Below are positions 33,895 to 42,217 of a stretch of DNA of 64,000 bases, piece after piece. The translations under genes were made by a program, and so were the position numbers. The DNA lies in assembly GCF_030063185.1 (NCBI RefSeq), contig NZ_JASISP010000003.1, positions 137,024 to 201,023 on the forward strand. Direction: 5' to 3'. The notes beneath the pieces were generated by a model. The model had not been told where the DNA came from. It searched no databases and was given only the letters and a program-made list of their open reading frames with translations. The DNA comes from Arthrobacter sp. H35-D1 (GTDB taxonomy: Bacteria; Actinomycetota; Actinomycetes; Actinomycetales; Micrococcaceae). Each line of letters starts with the position of its first letter. Position 1 is the first letter of the stretch.

Positions 33895-34303
33895 TCAGGG
33901 GTGGAGGAGTGCGGGCACTTTCAGCGCGGCGCAGGCCCCGGCAGGACGGCCGGCGGAGATGCGGACCATCATGGAAGCCCGGTGTTCCGGCGGTGAAGTC
34001 GGCCACCAGCTGCAGGCCGTCTGCGGCCCATATCTGCCGCGCACCATTTTGTCCATGCCAGGGCATGACCGGCTCGCCATAAAGTGTGGTGAAGCTGGCC
34101 ATAATCGCAACAAGGCACCGGGTGGCTTCCGGGTTGTGCGGCGCGGCCAAGGCACGGAACTGGAAATAGACGGCAACAACAGCGTTGCGGACACAGGCGT
34201 CTCCAGACCTAAGGGTCCTTCGGAGGAGTTGCCGCACCAAGGCCACCACGACATCCGGATCGGGCAGGATTTCGGGTTGTCCCCCCGGAACCGCGGCCCT
34301 CAT
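33895..34303 (-). pseudogene. decayed second copy of the DUF6301-like gene
   Basis: From ATG 34303, 7 bp after the stop of the intact copy, the frame reads ILPDPDVVVALVRQLL (intact copy: VPDPAEIVGLVEKLV), then lacks about 40 residues, and resumes with AVVAVYFQFRALAAPHNPEATR and FTTLYGEPVMPWHGQ, parallel to IAVHLYSSMSTDNPATR and LTALYGEPETPWHDP. Near GLQLVADF the alignment passes to another frame that reads ASMMVRISAGRP, parallel to SSMMVSVEDAGL, and ends at 33895. It is thus a tandem duplicate with an internal deletion and a frameshift. The first frame stays open far into the opposite polyprenyl synthase gene, which is coincidental. Confidence 0.65.
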
Positions 34304-34309
34304 CCGGCC

Positions 34310-34900
34310 CTAGCCACGCATCCTCGGGAGCAGGAACGGGCTGGCACCTTGGGCACTGTTGTTCCAGTGGGCGGGAGTGTTGCGACGACGCACTTCAGCT
34401 TCCGCAGCGCTGGCCAGGCCAGCGTCTTCAACACTGACCATCATGCTGCTGTGCTGGAGGTTGAAGAAGCGGATGACGATGCGGCGGCCGTTCTCATGCC
34501 AAACGCAGGCAGGCAGAACAGGGTCGTGCCACGGGGTCTCCGGCTCGCCGTAGAGAGCCGTCAGCTGGCGGTGGAAGTCTTCAAAGCCTTGGCGGGTGGC
34601 CGGGTTGTCCGTGCTCATTGATGAATAGAGGTGGACGGCAATGCCCACGAAGCCCCCGCGGTGTGAGGTCCAAGAAGCCATGATTTCACCCGGCTTCCCG
34701 ATGCCCAGTGAGTAGCGCCCCGTCACCGAGTTGCTGGTGTCATCGTCCCAGCTGGCACCCGAGGTGAGGCCGAGTTTCATGAACAGCGTTTTTCTGTTGA
34801 ACTCGGAGCGCGGCCACCTGCCCTCGACCAACTTTTCGACGAGGCCCACAATCTCGGCGGGATCCGGAACCAACGATGACAAAGGCTGCTGTGCGTCCAT
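34310..34900 (-). CDS. DUF6301-like hypothetical protein
   Basis: A 196-residue soluble protein without signal peptide or membrane segments. It begins MDAQQPLSSLVPDPAEIVGLVEKL and holds TALYGEPETPWHDP and RIVIRFFNLQHSSMMVSVEDAG, features I associate with the actinobacterial DUF6301 family; this assignment is from memory of the pattern and is tentative. Such proteins often appear as tandem variants near SUKH-type genes. It lies 62 bp after a SUKH-like gene on the same strand and just before a decayed copy of itself. Confidence 0.7.
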   Translation of the reverse strand: MDAQQPLSSLVPDPAEIVGLVEKLVEGRWPRSEFNRKTLFMKLGLTSGASWDDDTSNSVTGRYSLGIGKPGEIMASWTSHRGGFVGIAVHLYSSMSTDNPATRQGFEDFHRQLTALYGEPETPWHDPVLPACVWHENGRRIVIRFFNLQHSSMMVSVEDAGLASAAEAEVRRRNTPAHWNNSAQGASPFLLPRMRG

Positions 34901-34962
34901 AACGCAACGCTACCTCCGCCGGATGAATATTCCCATAGCCGCAACCCTATAGTTACCGAGGA

Positions 34963-35382
34963 TCAGTCCTCGTCGGTGAAGACCCAGTCGAGCATGTCGA
35001 AGACGAATTCACTGAACGTGCCTTCTTCATTGACCCATGCGCCAGTAGAGTTGTTTCGCCGCCACACGATGGGATCCGGAACATCGGCCTGGTCGGCCAG
35101 CATGCCCCAGGTGTAGGACTCGTCTTCGTCCTCGAGGAACAGCAGGTAGCCGTCCTCAATTTCAAGTTCTTCGGGGTCCCAAAAGTAGTAGTACGCCTCC
35201 ATGAGGTCTTCGCAATTGCCCAGGGCGTGCAGAAATTCCCGGAGGGCCAGCGGTACCGTGATCTGCAATTCCGCAAAGACGGCATCAAGGTCGGCTACGG
35301 TGATGCCGTCGGCTTCCTGCCAAGGCTCCTCCAGGTACAAGGGCACCAGGCCGCGGAACTTCTCTACGAACATGTCAGACAT
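34963..35382 (-). CDS. SMI1/KNR4 (SUKH)-like protein
   Basis: A strongly acidic protein of 139 residues. ITVADLDAVFAELQITVPLALREFLHALGN and the later PEELEIEDGYLLFLEDEDESYTWGML and PIVWRRNN-x-GAWVNEEGTFSEFVFDML follow the SUKH fold pattern (helix, core strands, W/E-rich end). Many bacterial SUKH proteins are immunity proteins against secreted polymorphic toxins. No toxin gene is seen beside it. It is the first gene of a leftward group with the DUF6301-like gene. Confidence 0.65.
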   Translation of the reverse strand: MSDMFVEKFRGLVPLYLEEPWQEADGITVADLDAVFAELQITVPLALREFLHALGNCEDLMEAYYYFWDPEELEIEDGYLLFLEDEDESYTWGMLADQADVPDPIVWRRNNSTGAWVNEEGTFSEFVFDMLDWVFTDED

Positions 35383-35424
35383 TCAAATCTCCGAAAATTG
35401 GCGTGCACTGCTCCATGGACAATT

Positions 35425-36069
35425 CTAGCCGCGACGAGGCCGCCTCGCCGCCCAGCTGCGGGCAGCGAGGGGAGCGTGCCAGCCGTACCTCAGGCTGAGC
35501 ATTCGGAACGTGAAAACGATGACGGCTGCAACGGTTCCGGTCGCGAGGTTCAGCCACCCCACATGCCACAGCGCAGTGGCCAGGGCGGCACCGGCGAAAG
35601 CCGGAATGGCATACAGGTCCTTGGGATCAAAAACCTTGGGGACGTCATTGGCGGTGATGTCGCGCAAGATGCCGCCGCCCACGGCCGTGGTGACGCCCAG
35701 CAGAATCGAGGAGACGGGGTTCATGCCGGCCTCCAGCGCCTTCAGCGAACCGGTGACGCAAAACAACGCCAGCCCGCCGGCGTCGAACATGAACAGCAGC
35801 CGGCCGCTGCGCTTGACGTTCTTCACCGTGAAATACACCAAGGAGGCCGCGACCAGGGGAGGAACCAAATACAACTGGTTTGTAAACGCAGCCGGCGGGC
35901 CTTGGTTCAGGATGATGTCCCTGACCACTCCGCCGCCCAAGCCCACCATGGAGCCCAGCAATACCGAGCCCACAAGGTCGAAACCCTTGCGGGCGGCGAG
36001 CAAACTGCCGGAAACGGCAAAGAAGAAGACGCCCAAAAGGTCCAGAATCAGCGCAAGGTCAAAGGTCAT
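35425..36069 (-). CDS. TRIC/UPF0126-family membrane protein (YadS-like)
   Basis: About 214 residues from ATG 36069, with seven hydrophobic helices. Two internal repeats each carry the conserved motifs: LDLLGVFFFAVSGSLLAAR with GLGGGVVRDIILN, and FCVTGSLKALEAG with AVGGGILRDITAND. Bacterial TRIC proteins are trimeric cation channels; an amino-acid exporter role has also been proposed for UPF0126 relatives. A longer TTG start at 36114 is possible. It diverges from the ABC transporter pair. Confidence 0.88.
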   Translation of the reverse strand: MTFDLALILDLLGVFFFAVSGSLLAARKGFDLVGSVLLGSMVGLGGGVVRDIILNQGPPAAFTNQLYLVPPLVAASLVYFTVKNVKRSGRLLFMFDAGGLALFCVTGSLKALEAGMNPVSSILLGVTTAVGGGILRDITANDVPKVFDPKDLYAIPAFAGAALATALWHVGWLNLATGTVAAVIVFTFRMLSLRYGWHAPLAARSWAARRPRRG

Positions 36070-36185
36070 GGGTGCATTCGATAGTTGGTGGGGGAAAGGC
36101 CGAAGCCGCGTCAAGCCTACGGGGCGGCGCGGAAGTGCGGCGAATTCTCGCTGCGACAGGGTCGATTTGTGACTAGTGTGGCCAT

Positions 36186-37175
36186 ATGAATTCTGCGCCG
36201 CCGCTTATCCACGTCCACGATTTCCACATGCACTTTGGCTCCAAGAAGGTCATTGAGGGATTGAGCTTCGACGTTGCCCGCGGAGAGACCTTCGGCTTCC
36301 TGGGCAGCAACGGCAGCGGAAAAACGACGACGATCCGGGCGCTGCTGGGCATCTACCGTCCCACCTCGGGAACCCTTGAGATCAACGGGAAGGTGTTCGG
36401 CGACGACTTCGGCTCCCGGCTCGGGTACCTGCCGGAGGAGCGCGGACTGTACAAAAAAGAGTCGGTGCTCGACGTCATGACGTACTTTGGCCGGCTCAAG
36501 GGACTCTCGAAACACGAGGCGCAGCGCTTTTCCCGGCAATACCTGGACCGGGTGGACTTGGCGGGGAAGGCCGATGTGCGCCTGGACAAGCTTTCCGGCG
36601 GGGAGCAGCAAAAGATCCAGCTGGGCGTGACCATCATGAATGAACCCGAACTACTGATTCTCGATGAGCCCACCAAGGGCTTCGACCCCGTCAACAGGCG
36701 GCTGCTGATGGACATCATCGAGGAACGCAAGGCGGCCGGGGCCACGGTCCTAATGGTCACCCACCAAATGGAGGAGGTGGAGCGGCTGTGCGATCGCATC
36801 ATCCTGCTCAAGGACGGCAGGGCCGAGGCCTACGGCACCATCGACGAGGTGCAAAACCAATTCGGCGGGCGAACCATCCGGCTCAAATATTCTGGCAAGC
36901 TGCCGGAGTCCCCGCACTACAGGGTGGCCGTGCACGAAACCAACTATGCGGAACTGTCCGTGGACGAGAGCATCGATGAGTCACAGATACTGAAGGAACT
37001 GGTGCTTGCCGGCGTGGTGGTGCGCGGATTCACGGCAGCCAAACGCAGCCTGGATGACATCTTCATTCAGATCTACGGGGAGGACGAGGCCGCCGAAAAC
37101 GCAACCGCGTCGAACATCGAAGGGCAGGTGAAGCGACATGGCACGGCACAACTTGGGCACGGTAGTGCAATTTGA
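36186..37175 (+). CDS. ABC exporter ATP-binding protein (NatA-like)
   Basis: A 329-residue ATPase. Walker A is GSNGSGKTT (residues 40-48), the signature LSGGEQQKIQLGVTI, and Walker B LLILDEPTKGFDPVNRR, with a switch His in MVTHQMEEVERL. The C-terminal part (after about residue 225) is the family's extra beta domain. It forms a unit with the permease gene that starts 38 bp before its stop. By similarity of type it belongs with Na+ or drug efflux systems; the substrate is unknown. Confidence 0.9.
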   Translation: MNSAPPLIHVHDFHMHFGSKKVIEGLSFDVARGETFGFLGSNGSGKTTTIRALLGIYRPTSGTLEINGKVFGDDFGSRLGYLPEERGLYKKESVLDVMTYFGRLKGLSKHEAQRFSRQYLDRVDLAGKADVRLDKLSGGEQQKIQLGVTIMNEPELLILDEPTKGFDPVNRRLLMDIIEERKAAGATVLMVTHQMEEVERLCDRIILLKDGRAEAYGTIDEVQNQFGGRTIRLKYSGKLPESPHYRVAVHETNYAELSVDESIDESQILKELVLAGVVVRGFTAAKRSLDDIFIQIYGEDEAAENATASNIEGQVKRHGTAQLGHGSAI

Positions 37176-38358
37176 GTTCACCCGGACCGTGAAGAAGCGC
37201 CGCTTCTGGATTGCCACCCTGGCCATTCCGGTGCTGCTGGCCATTGTCTTTGGACTGGTCTTTGCCAGTGGTTCCTCCACACAGGAAAGCACGGAGCAGC
37301 AGAAGAACCAAAGCCTTGACTTCAGCTACTCCGACGCCTCGAAGCTCATTGATCCTTCCATTGCCACGGCCCTGGGCGGGACCCTCGAGGCCAACCCGGA
37401 CACCGCCGTCGAACGTGTGAAGGAAGGCAAGCTCAACGCCTTTTTCAGCTTTCCGGCCAACATGATGAAAGAACCTGTTCTGGTCTATGGCACGGACCAT
37501 GGCATCTTCAAGAACGGCACGTACGACGCCGTGGCCAAGCAGCTTGTCATTCTTTCGGCCCAGGAAAAGGTGGGGTCGGAGGAATTGACGGTCGCAGTGC
37601 AAGGAGATTTCAGCACCGAGTCGCAAACGTTCAAGGACGGCCGGCCCTCCGGAGGGTTGGAAACTGTGGTGCCGCCACTGCTGTTCCTGGTGCTGTTCTA
37701 CGTGGTGATCATCCTGCTGGCCAATCAAATGCTGGCGTCCACGCTGGAGGAGAAGGAGAACCGGGTCACCGAGATGATCCTGACAACGCTGGACCCGACA
37801 ACGCTGGTGGTGGGCAAGGTGATTTCGCTCTTCATGGTCGGCGCCGTGCAGTCGCTGGTGTTTACCGCCCCCATGGTGCTGGGCTATGTGTTTTTCCGGG
37901 ATCAACTGGCCATGCCGGACTTTGACCTGTCCGCATTGCAATTCCAGTTCCTGCCCATGCTGGTGGGGGCGCTGCTGTTTATTGGCGGTTTCATCCTCTT
38001 TACCGGCGTGCTGGTGGGCATTGGGGCGGTCATGCCCACGGCCAAGGACGCCGGCACGGTGTTTGCTCCCGTCATGATCTCGATGTTCATCCCGTTTTAC
38101 ATTGTGACGATGGTGGTCAGTGACCCCGGATCCATGATCGTGCAGATCTTCACGTTCTTTCCGTTCACGGCGCCCATCACGGCCATGCTGCGCAACGCTT
38201 TTGGCTCGCTTGGCACCGTCTCGGCCGCCATTGTGATTGCGGAGCTGTTCGTTTTCGGATTCCTGGCCCTGCGCGTTGCCGTGCACTTGTTCCGCTATGG
38301 ATCCATCGAGTACTCCCGCAAGCTCTCGTTTCGGAGGGCATTCGCCAGAAAATCCTGA
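37138..38358 (+). CDS. ABC-2 type permease (NatB-like)
   Basis: A 406-residue exporter permease. The first membrane helix (FWIATLAIPVLLAIVFGLVFA) is followed by an external domain of about 150 residues, then five or six clustered helices from PPLLFLVLFYVVIILLANQML onward, with ASTLEEKENRVTEMILTTLDP in the cytoplasmic loop, typical of NatB/YhaP-like proteins. The ATG lies inside the end of the ATPase gene. It converges on the NADH dehydrogenase gene with only 7 bp between. Confidence 0.9.
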   Translation: MARHNLGTVVQFEFTRTVKKRRFWIATLAIPVLLAIVFGLVFASGSSTQESTEQQKNQSLDFSYSDASKLIDPSIATALGGTLEANPDTAVERVKEGKLNAFFSFPANMMKEPVLVYGTDHGIFKNGTYDAVAKQLVILSAQEKVGSEELTVAVQGDFSTESQTFKDGRPSGGLETVVPPLLFLVLFYVVIILLANQMLASTLEEKENRVTEMILTTLDPTTLVVGKVISLFMVGAVQSLVFTAPMVLGYVFFRDQLAMPDFDLSALQFQFLPMLVGALLFIGGFILFTGVLVGIGAVMPTAKDAGTVFAPVMISMFIPFYIVTMVVSDPGSMIVQIFTFFPFTAPITAMLRNAFGSLGTVSAAIVIAELFVFGFLALRVAVHLFRYGSIEYSRKLSFRRAFARKS

Positions 38359-38365
38359 GCCCGGG

Positions 38366-39700
38366 TCAATCCTTCTTTTCGAAGGTCTCCAGAAAAGCTC
38401 GGCGGGGGTGTTCGATGCCCGGCAGTGCGCTGAGATCGCGCTTTGCGAGAGCACCGGCAAACCACGCAGCAAACACGTGCCATTTTCGGTTGAAGGTGGG
38501 CACGGCCATCCCGTGGTACAGCCGGTCCGCAAACCAGGCGGGCCTATTTTTCAGTTCAAGGCCCAGCACGACGGCGGCGCCTCGGCCCACCCCGTAGCTC
38601 GCCAAGGTGCCCAGCGACTTGTGCCTGAATTCGGCAGGGGGCAAGCCGTCCAGGTCGGCGGCAATGTTCCGGGCCAGCACCTTTGCCTGGCGCATGGCGT
38701 TTTGTGCGTTCGGTGCGTAGTAGGCTGGCTGCTTTTCGGCATTCAGGTCCGGTACCTGGGCGTTGTCGCCGGCCGCCCACACTCCGGGCACCGGAACGCC
38801 GTCGTCGTTGATGACTTGCAACTTGGCATTTGCACTGACATGTCCCTTGGGGCCGCGGGGCACATCGGTGCCGTCCAACACGGGGTTGGGCTTGACCCCC
38901 GCCGTCCACACAATGGTGTTTGCGGCGAAGGTGCCGCCGTCGCTGAGGACCACCTGCGAATCGACACACGATTTCATGGTGGTCTCCAGTCGAACGTCGA
39001 TGCCGCGCTCACGCAGTTGTGCAAGGGTGAACTTTGACAGGGTGGGCCCCACTTCCGGTGCCACCCTGTCCAGTGCTTCCACCAACACCCAACGAAGTTC
39101 GCTGCGGTTCAACGAGGGGGTGTCGTCCACCGCAAGCTTGGCCAGGTCGCTGAGTTCGCACAGGGCTTCCACGCCGGTGTAGCCGCCGCCCACGAAAACG
39201 AACGTCAGGGCCTTTGCGCGTATTTCCGGGTCGGTGGCGGCCGCCGCGATTGCAATGTTTCCCAACACCTGATTGCGCACATGAACGGCTTCCGCCAGGG
39301 TCTTGAAGCCGATCCCGTGGTCGGCCAGTCCCGGGGTGGGAAAGGTCCTGGTGACGGCGCCCATGGCCAGCACCACGTGGTCAAAGGCCATGGTGGAGGT
39401 GGTGCCTGTAAGGGATTCAAGTCGGGCGGTGTGCCCGGCAGTATCCAGCGAGATGAGCTTCCCGCGGAACAGGTCCATGCCCTTCAACGCACGAGTCAGG
39501 TCCACGGCAACGCTGCGGGCGTCGAGCTCGCCTCCGGCCACCTCCGGCAGCAGGGGCTGATAGGTCATGTAGGGATTTGGCTCTACCACCGTGACCCGGG
39601 CCCTGCCCGGGGGCAGCGCCCGGCGCAGCCCCCACGCGGTGTAGAGACCGACGTACCCGCCGCCGAGGATGAGGATGTGGGGGGATTGCATGGGGGTCAT
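38366..39700 (-). CDS. ndh: type II NADH dehydrogenase-like FAD/NAD(P)-binding oxidoreductase
   Basis: A 444-residue peripheral membrane flavoprotein that would pass electrons from NADH to menaquinone without proton pumping. The FAD fold is HILILGGGYVGLYTAWGL at the N-terminus, the NAD fold is FVFVGGGYTGVEALCELSDLA in the middle, and the second FAD segment is GVWAAGDNAQVPD. VEPNPYMTYQPLLPEVAGG is typical of NDH-2. AGGAGCAGTC precedes the ATG. The C-terminal amphipathic tail (FNRKWHVFAAWFAGALAKRDLSALPG) could be the membrane anchor. Confidence 0.87.
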   Translation of the reverse strand: MTPMQSPHILILGGGYVGLYTAWGLRRALPPGRARVTVVEPNPYMTYQPLLPEVAGGELDARSVAVDLTRALKGMDLFRGKLISLDTAGHTARLESLTGTTSTMAFDHVVLAMGAVTRTFPTPGLADHGIGFKTLAEAVHVRNQVLGNIAIAAAATDPEIRAKALTFVFVGGGYTGVEALCELSDLAKLAVDDTPSLNRSELRWVLVEALDRVAPEVGPTLSKFTLAQLRERGIDVRLETTMKSCVDSQVVLSDGGTFAANTIVWTAGVKPNPVLDGTDVPRGPKGHVSANAKLQVINDDGVPVPGVWAAGDNAQVPDLNAEKQPAYYAPNAQNAMRQAKVLARNIAADLDGLPPAEFRHKSLGTLASYGVGRGAAVVLGLELKNRPAWFADRLYHGMAVPTFNRKWHVFAAWFAGALAKRDLSALPGIEHPRRAFLETFEKKD

Positions 39701-39947
39701 GACTGCTCCTGGATTGCTGACGCTTTCAACGGAATCATTCGGCTACCTTGCCCTCCACAATTGTCCTGTTGGCCCCGGACGTCAATGACTGGAGGTCCAA
39801 TCAATGAGTCTGTTCGGGGCTGCGCGCATCGGCAAGGGGCCCGGGAGCATACTTTTTTCGGTACTGAGTCCGCCACGGCAGGGACATGCAATGAGGTGGC
39901 GCAGGCAACCCTTGACGGGCTGGCGTCAAAAGGCCTCTAATAGCCAC

Positions 39948-41645
39948 ATGGGGAGGCAGCTGAGGGGTGGCGGTCCGTCGCACCAGCCGCGCAGGGGCGG
40001 ATCGGCCCGCGCGGACTCCGGCATGCCGCCTTCAGCTCCAGCCGTCGGAGTTCCCATGACACCGTTGCAAGGCCTGGTTCTGTGGGTGGCCATCCTTGCC
40101 TCGTTTGTGGCGTTTCTCGACGGCGCCATCGTCAATGTGGCGCTTCCGGCCATCAAAGATGATCTGGGTGGTGGTCTGGCCACGCAGCAGTGGGTGGTTG
40201 ACGCCTATCTGCTGACCTTGGGCGCACTGATCCTCATTGCCGGTTCCCTCTCGGACACTTTCGGCCGGGTTCGCATACTTCGCGTGGGGCTTGCCCTTTT
40301 TGGCATGGCGTCGTTGGCCTGCGCGGTGGCCCCCACCGGGGCCGTGCTCATTGCTGCCCGTGCCGTCCAGGGAGCCGGGGCAGCCCTGTTGGTGCCCAGC
40401 TCGCTGGCCCTGATCACCTCGGTCTTCAGTGGCCCGGGGCGGGCAAAGGCCATTGGCTCATGGACTGCCTGGACGGGTACCGCCTTCGTCGCGGGACCCT
40501 TGCTGGGAGGGGTGCTGGTGGAGTATGTCAGCTGGAGGCTCGTGTTTGCCATCAATGTCCTTCCCATCGCCTGCACGCTGGTGCTTTTGGTCGGGCTGGC
40601 GCGGGCGCAAAGCGATGCGCAACAGCCTGCCGGGGCACCGTCCACCTCTGGACAGTCCGCCGGCTCTCGACCGGCCACCGCAGGGAAGGGCCGGCCACGG
40701 GTCGACGTGGTTGGAGCAGTGCTGGCTGCCGTTGGCTTGGCCGGAACGGTGTTCGGGTTGATCGAGCAGCAGCGATTGGGCTGGCAGAACCTTGCCGTCA
40801 TGGTCCCATTCGTGGCCGGGATCGTGCTGCTGGCGGCCTTCCTGTTGTGGGAGGCCAGGACCAGGCACCCCATGATGCCGCTGGAGCTGTTCCGAGCCCG
40901 CAATTTTGCCGTCGGGAACGTGGCCACGGCCTTCGTCTACGCGGGCGTGTCCCTCGGACCGCTGATGGTGGTGATCTTCCTGCAGGAAGTTGCCGGATTC
41001 ACCGCAGCGCAGGCCGGACTGGCAACACTGCCGGTGGCGGTGCTTTCACTATTCCTCGCCGGTGTGTTCGGAGGGCTGGCCGGACGCTTTGGCCCGCGCC
41101 TGTTCATGGCGGTGGGCCCGGCTGTGGCGGGCGTCGGCTTTTTGCTGATGATGACGGCGACCCAGCCATTCAACTTCTGGCTCCAGATGCTTCCGGGGCT
41201 GGTCCTGTATGGCCTTGGGCTTGCCGTGACGGTGGCACCGCTGACATCGGCCATTCTCAGTGCCGTCCCTCCGCTGCAAAGCGGCATCGGTTCGGCAGTG
41301 AACAACGCCGTCTCCCGAGTGGCCGGCCTGATCGCCATCGCCTTGGCCGGGACCATCGTTGGAACAGCGCTGGACCTTGACTCGTTCCGGCGCATCATGG
41401 CAGTGGTTGCGGTCCTGCTGGTCGTGGGCGGGGCCGTCTCCGCCGTCGGCATCGCCAACAAGGATGCAGGGGCCCTTGTCCCCGACGTCGCCGCTGCCGC
41501 CTGCCAGGACAGGGTCGCCCCAGGAGCAGTTGCCGCCGGATCAGGGCAGCGGGCCGCCGGGAAACCGCACATAGACCACTATGCCGCGAGGCTTGGACCG
41601 GCCGGACACGGGTCCGGCCCCCACGGACCGTTACACGCACCCTAG
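39948..41645 (+). CDS. MFS transporter, DHA2 (14-TMS) family
   Basis: A drug:H+ antiporter-2 type exporter, about 565 residues from ATG 39948. The helices begin LVLWVAILASFVAFLDGAIVNVALPAI, with WVVDAYLLTLGALILIAGSLSDTFGRVRIL and the antiporter motif region AVQGAGAALLVPSSLALI. A central loop of about 40 residues (Ala/Ser/Gln-rich) precedes the second half. The start is uncertain: ATG 40023 or 40056 is closer to the first helix, and the 36 residues before it are low-complexity. The tail after the last helix is a hydrophilic Ala/Gly-rich stretch. Substrate unknown. Confidence 0.85.
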   Translation: MGRQLRGGGPSHQPRRGGSARADSGMPPSAPAVGVPMTPLQGLVLWVAILASFVAFLDGAIVNVALPAIKDDLGGGLATQQWVVDAYLLTLGALILIAGSLSDTFGRVRILRVGLALFGMASLACAVAPTGAVLIAARAVQGAGAALLVPSSLALITSVFSGPGRAKAIGSWTAWTGTAFVAGPLLGGVLVEYVSWRLVFAINVLPIACTLVLLVGLARAQSDAQQPAGAPSTSGQSAGSRPATAGKGRPRVDVVGAVLAAVGLAGTVFGLIEQQRLGWQNLAVMVPFVAGIVLLAAFLLWEARTRHPMMPLELFRARNFAVGNVATAFVYAGVSLGPLMVVIFLQEVAGFTAAQAGLATLPVAVLSLFLAGVFGGLAGRFGPRLFMAVGPAVAGVGFLLMMTATQPFNFWLQMLPGLVLYGLGLAVTVAPLTSAILSAVPPLQSGIGSAVNNAVSRVAGLIAIALAGTIVGTALDLDSFRRIMAVVAVLLVVGGAVSAVGIANKDAGALVPDVAAAACQDRVAPGAVAAGSGQRAAGKPHIDHYAARLGPAGHGSGPHGPLHAP

Positions 41646-41653
41646 GAGAAACC

Positions 41654-42139
41654 ATGGACGCAAGAATCCCCGCCACGGCGGCAGACATCATGAGCAGCCC
41701 TGTGCTCGCCATCCCGGCGGACACAGCGGTGGCTGAAATTGCTGAACTGCTGCGCACCAACCGGATCAGCGGCGTGCCCGTCGTGGGCGACTCCGGCTAC
41801 GTGCTGGGACTGGTCAGCGAATTCGACCTGCTCGCCAAGGAGGGCACAACGGCCGCCGACCTGATGACAACAGCCGTGATTTCCGTCAGTGCGGCCACCA
41901 AGATCGCAGACCTGCGGCACCTCCTGATCGAAAAACGTGTCCGCCGACTCCCTGTCATAGAAGACGGCCGCCTGGTGGGAATCGTCAGCCGGGGCGACAT
42001 CGTCTCCCTGCTCGCAACCGAATGGGTGTGCGAGGTTTGCGGGGAACCGGTGCGCGGAGCCACCCCGCCGGACAAATGCCCCCGCTGCCAGGCGGACGGC
42101 AGCCGGTTTGAGCTGCACGAACAGCCGCCCGGGACCTGA
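41654..42139 (+). CDS. tandem CBS-domain protein with C-terminal rubredoxin-like zinc ribbon
   Basis: A 161-residue cytoplasmic protein. Two CBS domains fill residues about 10-125 (ADIMSSPVLAIPADTAVAEI, NRISGVPVVGDSGYVLGLVS; ADLMTTAVISVSAATKIADL, RRLPVIEDGRLVGIVSRGDI). The last about 35 residues form WVCEVCGEPVRGATPPDKCPRC, a four-Cys zinc ribbon or rubredoxin-type Fe site. AGGAGAAACC precedes the ATG. CBS pairs bind adenine nucleotides, so this may sense energy charge or, through the Cys site, redox state. It lies 78 bp before the E1 alpha gene on the same strand, which hints at a role beside pyruvate dehydrogenase; its function is not known. Confidence 0.88.
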   Translation: MDARIPATAADIMSSPVLAIPADTAVAEIAELLRTNRISGVPVVGDSGYVLGLVSEFDLLAKEGTTAADLMTTAVISVSAATKIADLRHLLIEKRVRRLPVIEDGRLVGIVSRGDIVSLLATEWVCEVCGEPVRGATPPDKCPRCQADGSRFELHEQPPGT

Positions 42140-42217
42140 CCGAACGCCAAGCCAAGCCCGGCCAGCCGGGCCCCAACAGCCACTGCAAGAGATACGCAGG
42201 TTTGAAGGAGAAGCACA

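Noticed and set aside
33825..33900. Possible tRNA, because of the T-loop-like GGGATTCGAAT and nearby stem
   Set aside because: No acceptor stem or cloverleaf can be drawn; the perfect 14-bp stem is a simple hairpin between convergent genes.
32804..34303. A 499-codon leftward frame across the polyprenyl diphosphate synthase
   Set aside because: Only its first about 100 codons (the DUF6301-like remnant) look like protein; the rest is antisense to the conserved synthase gene.
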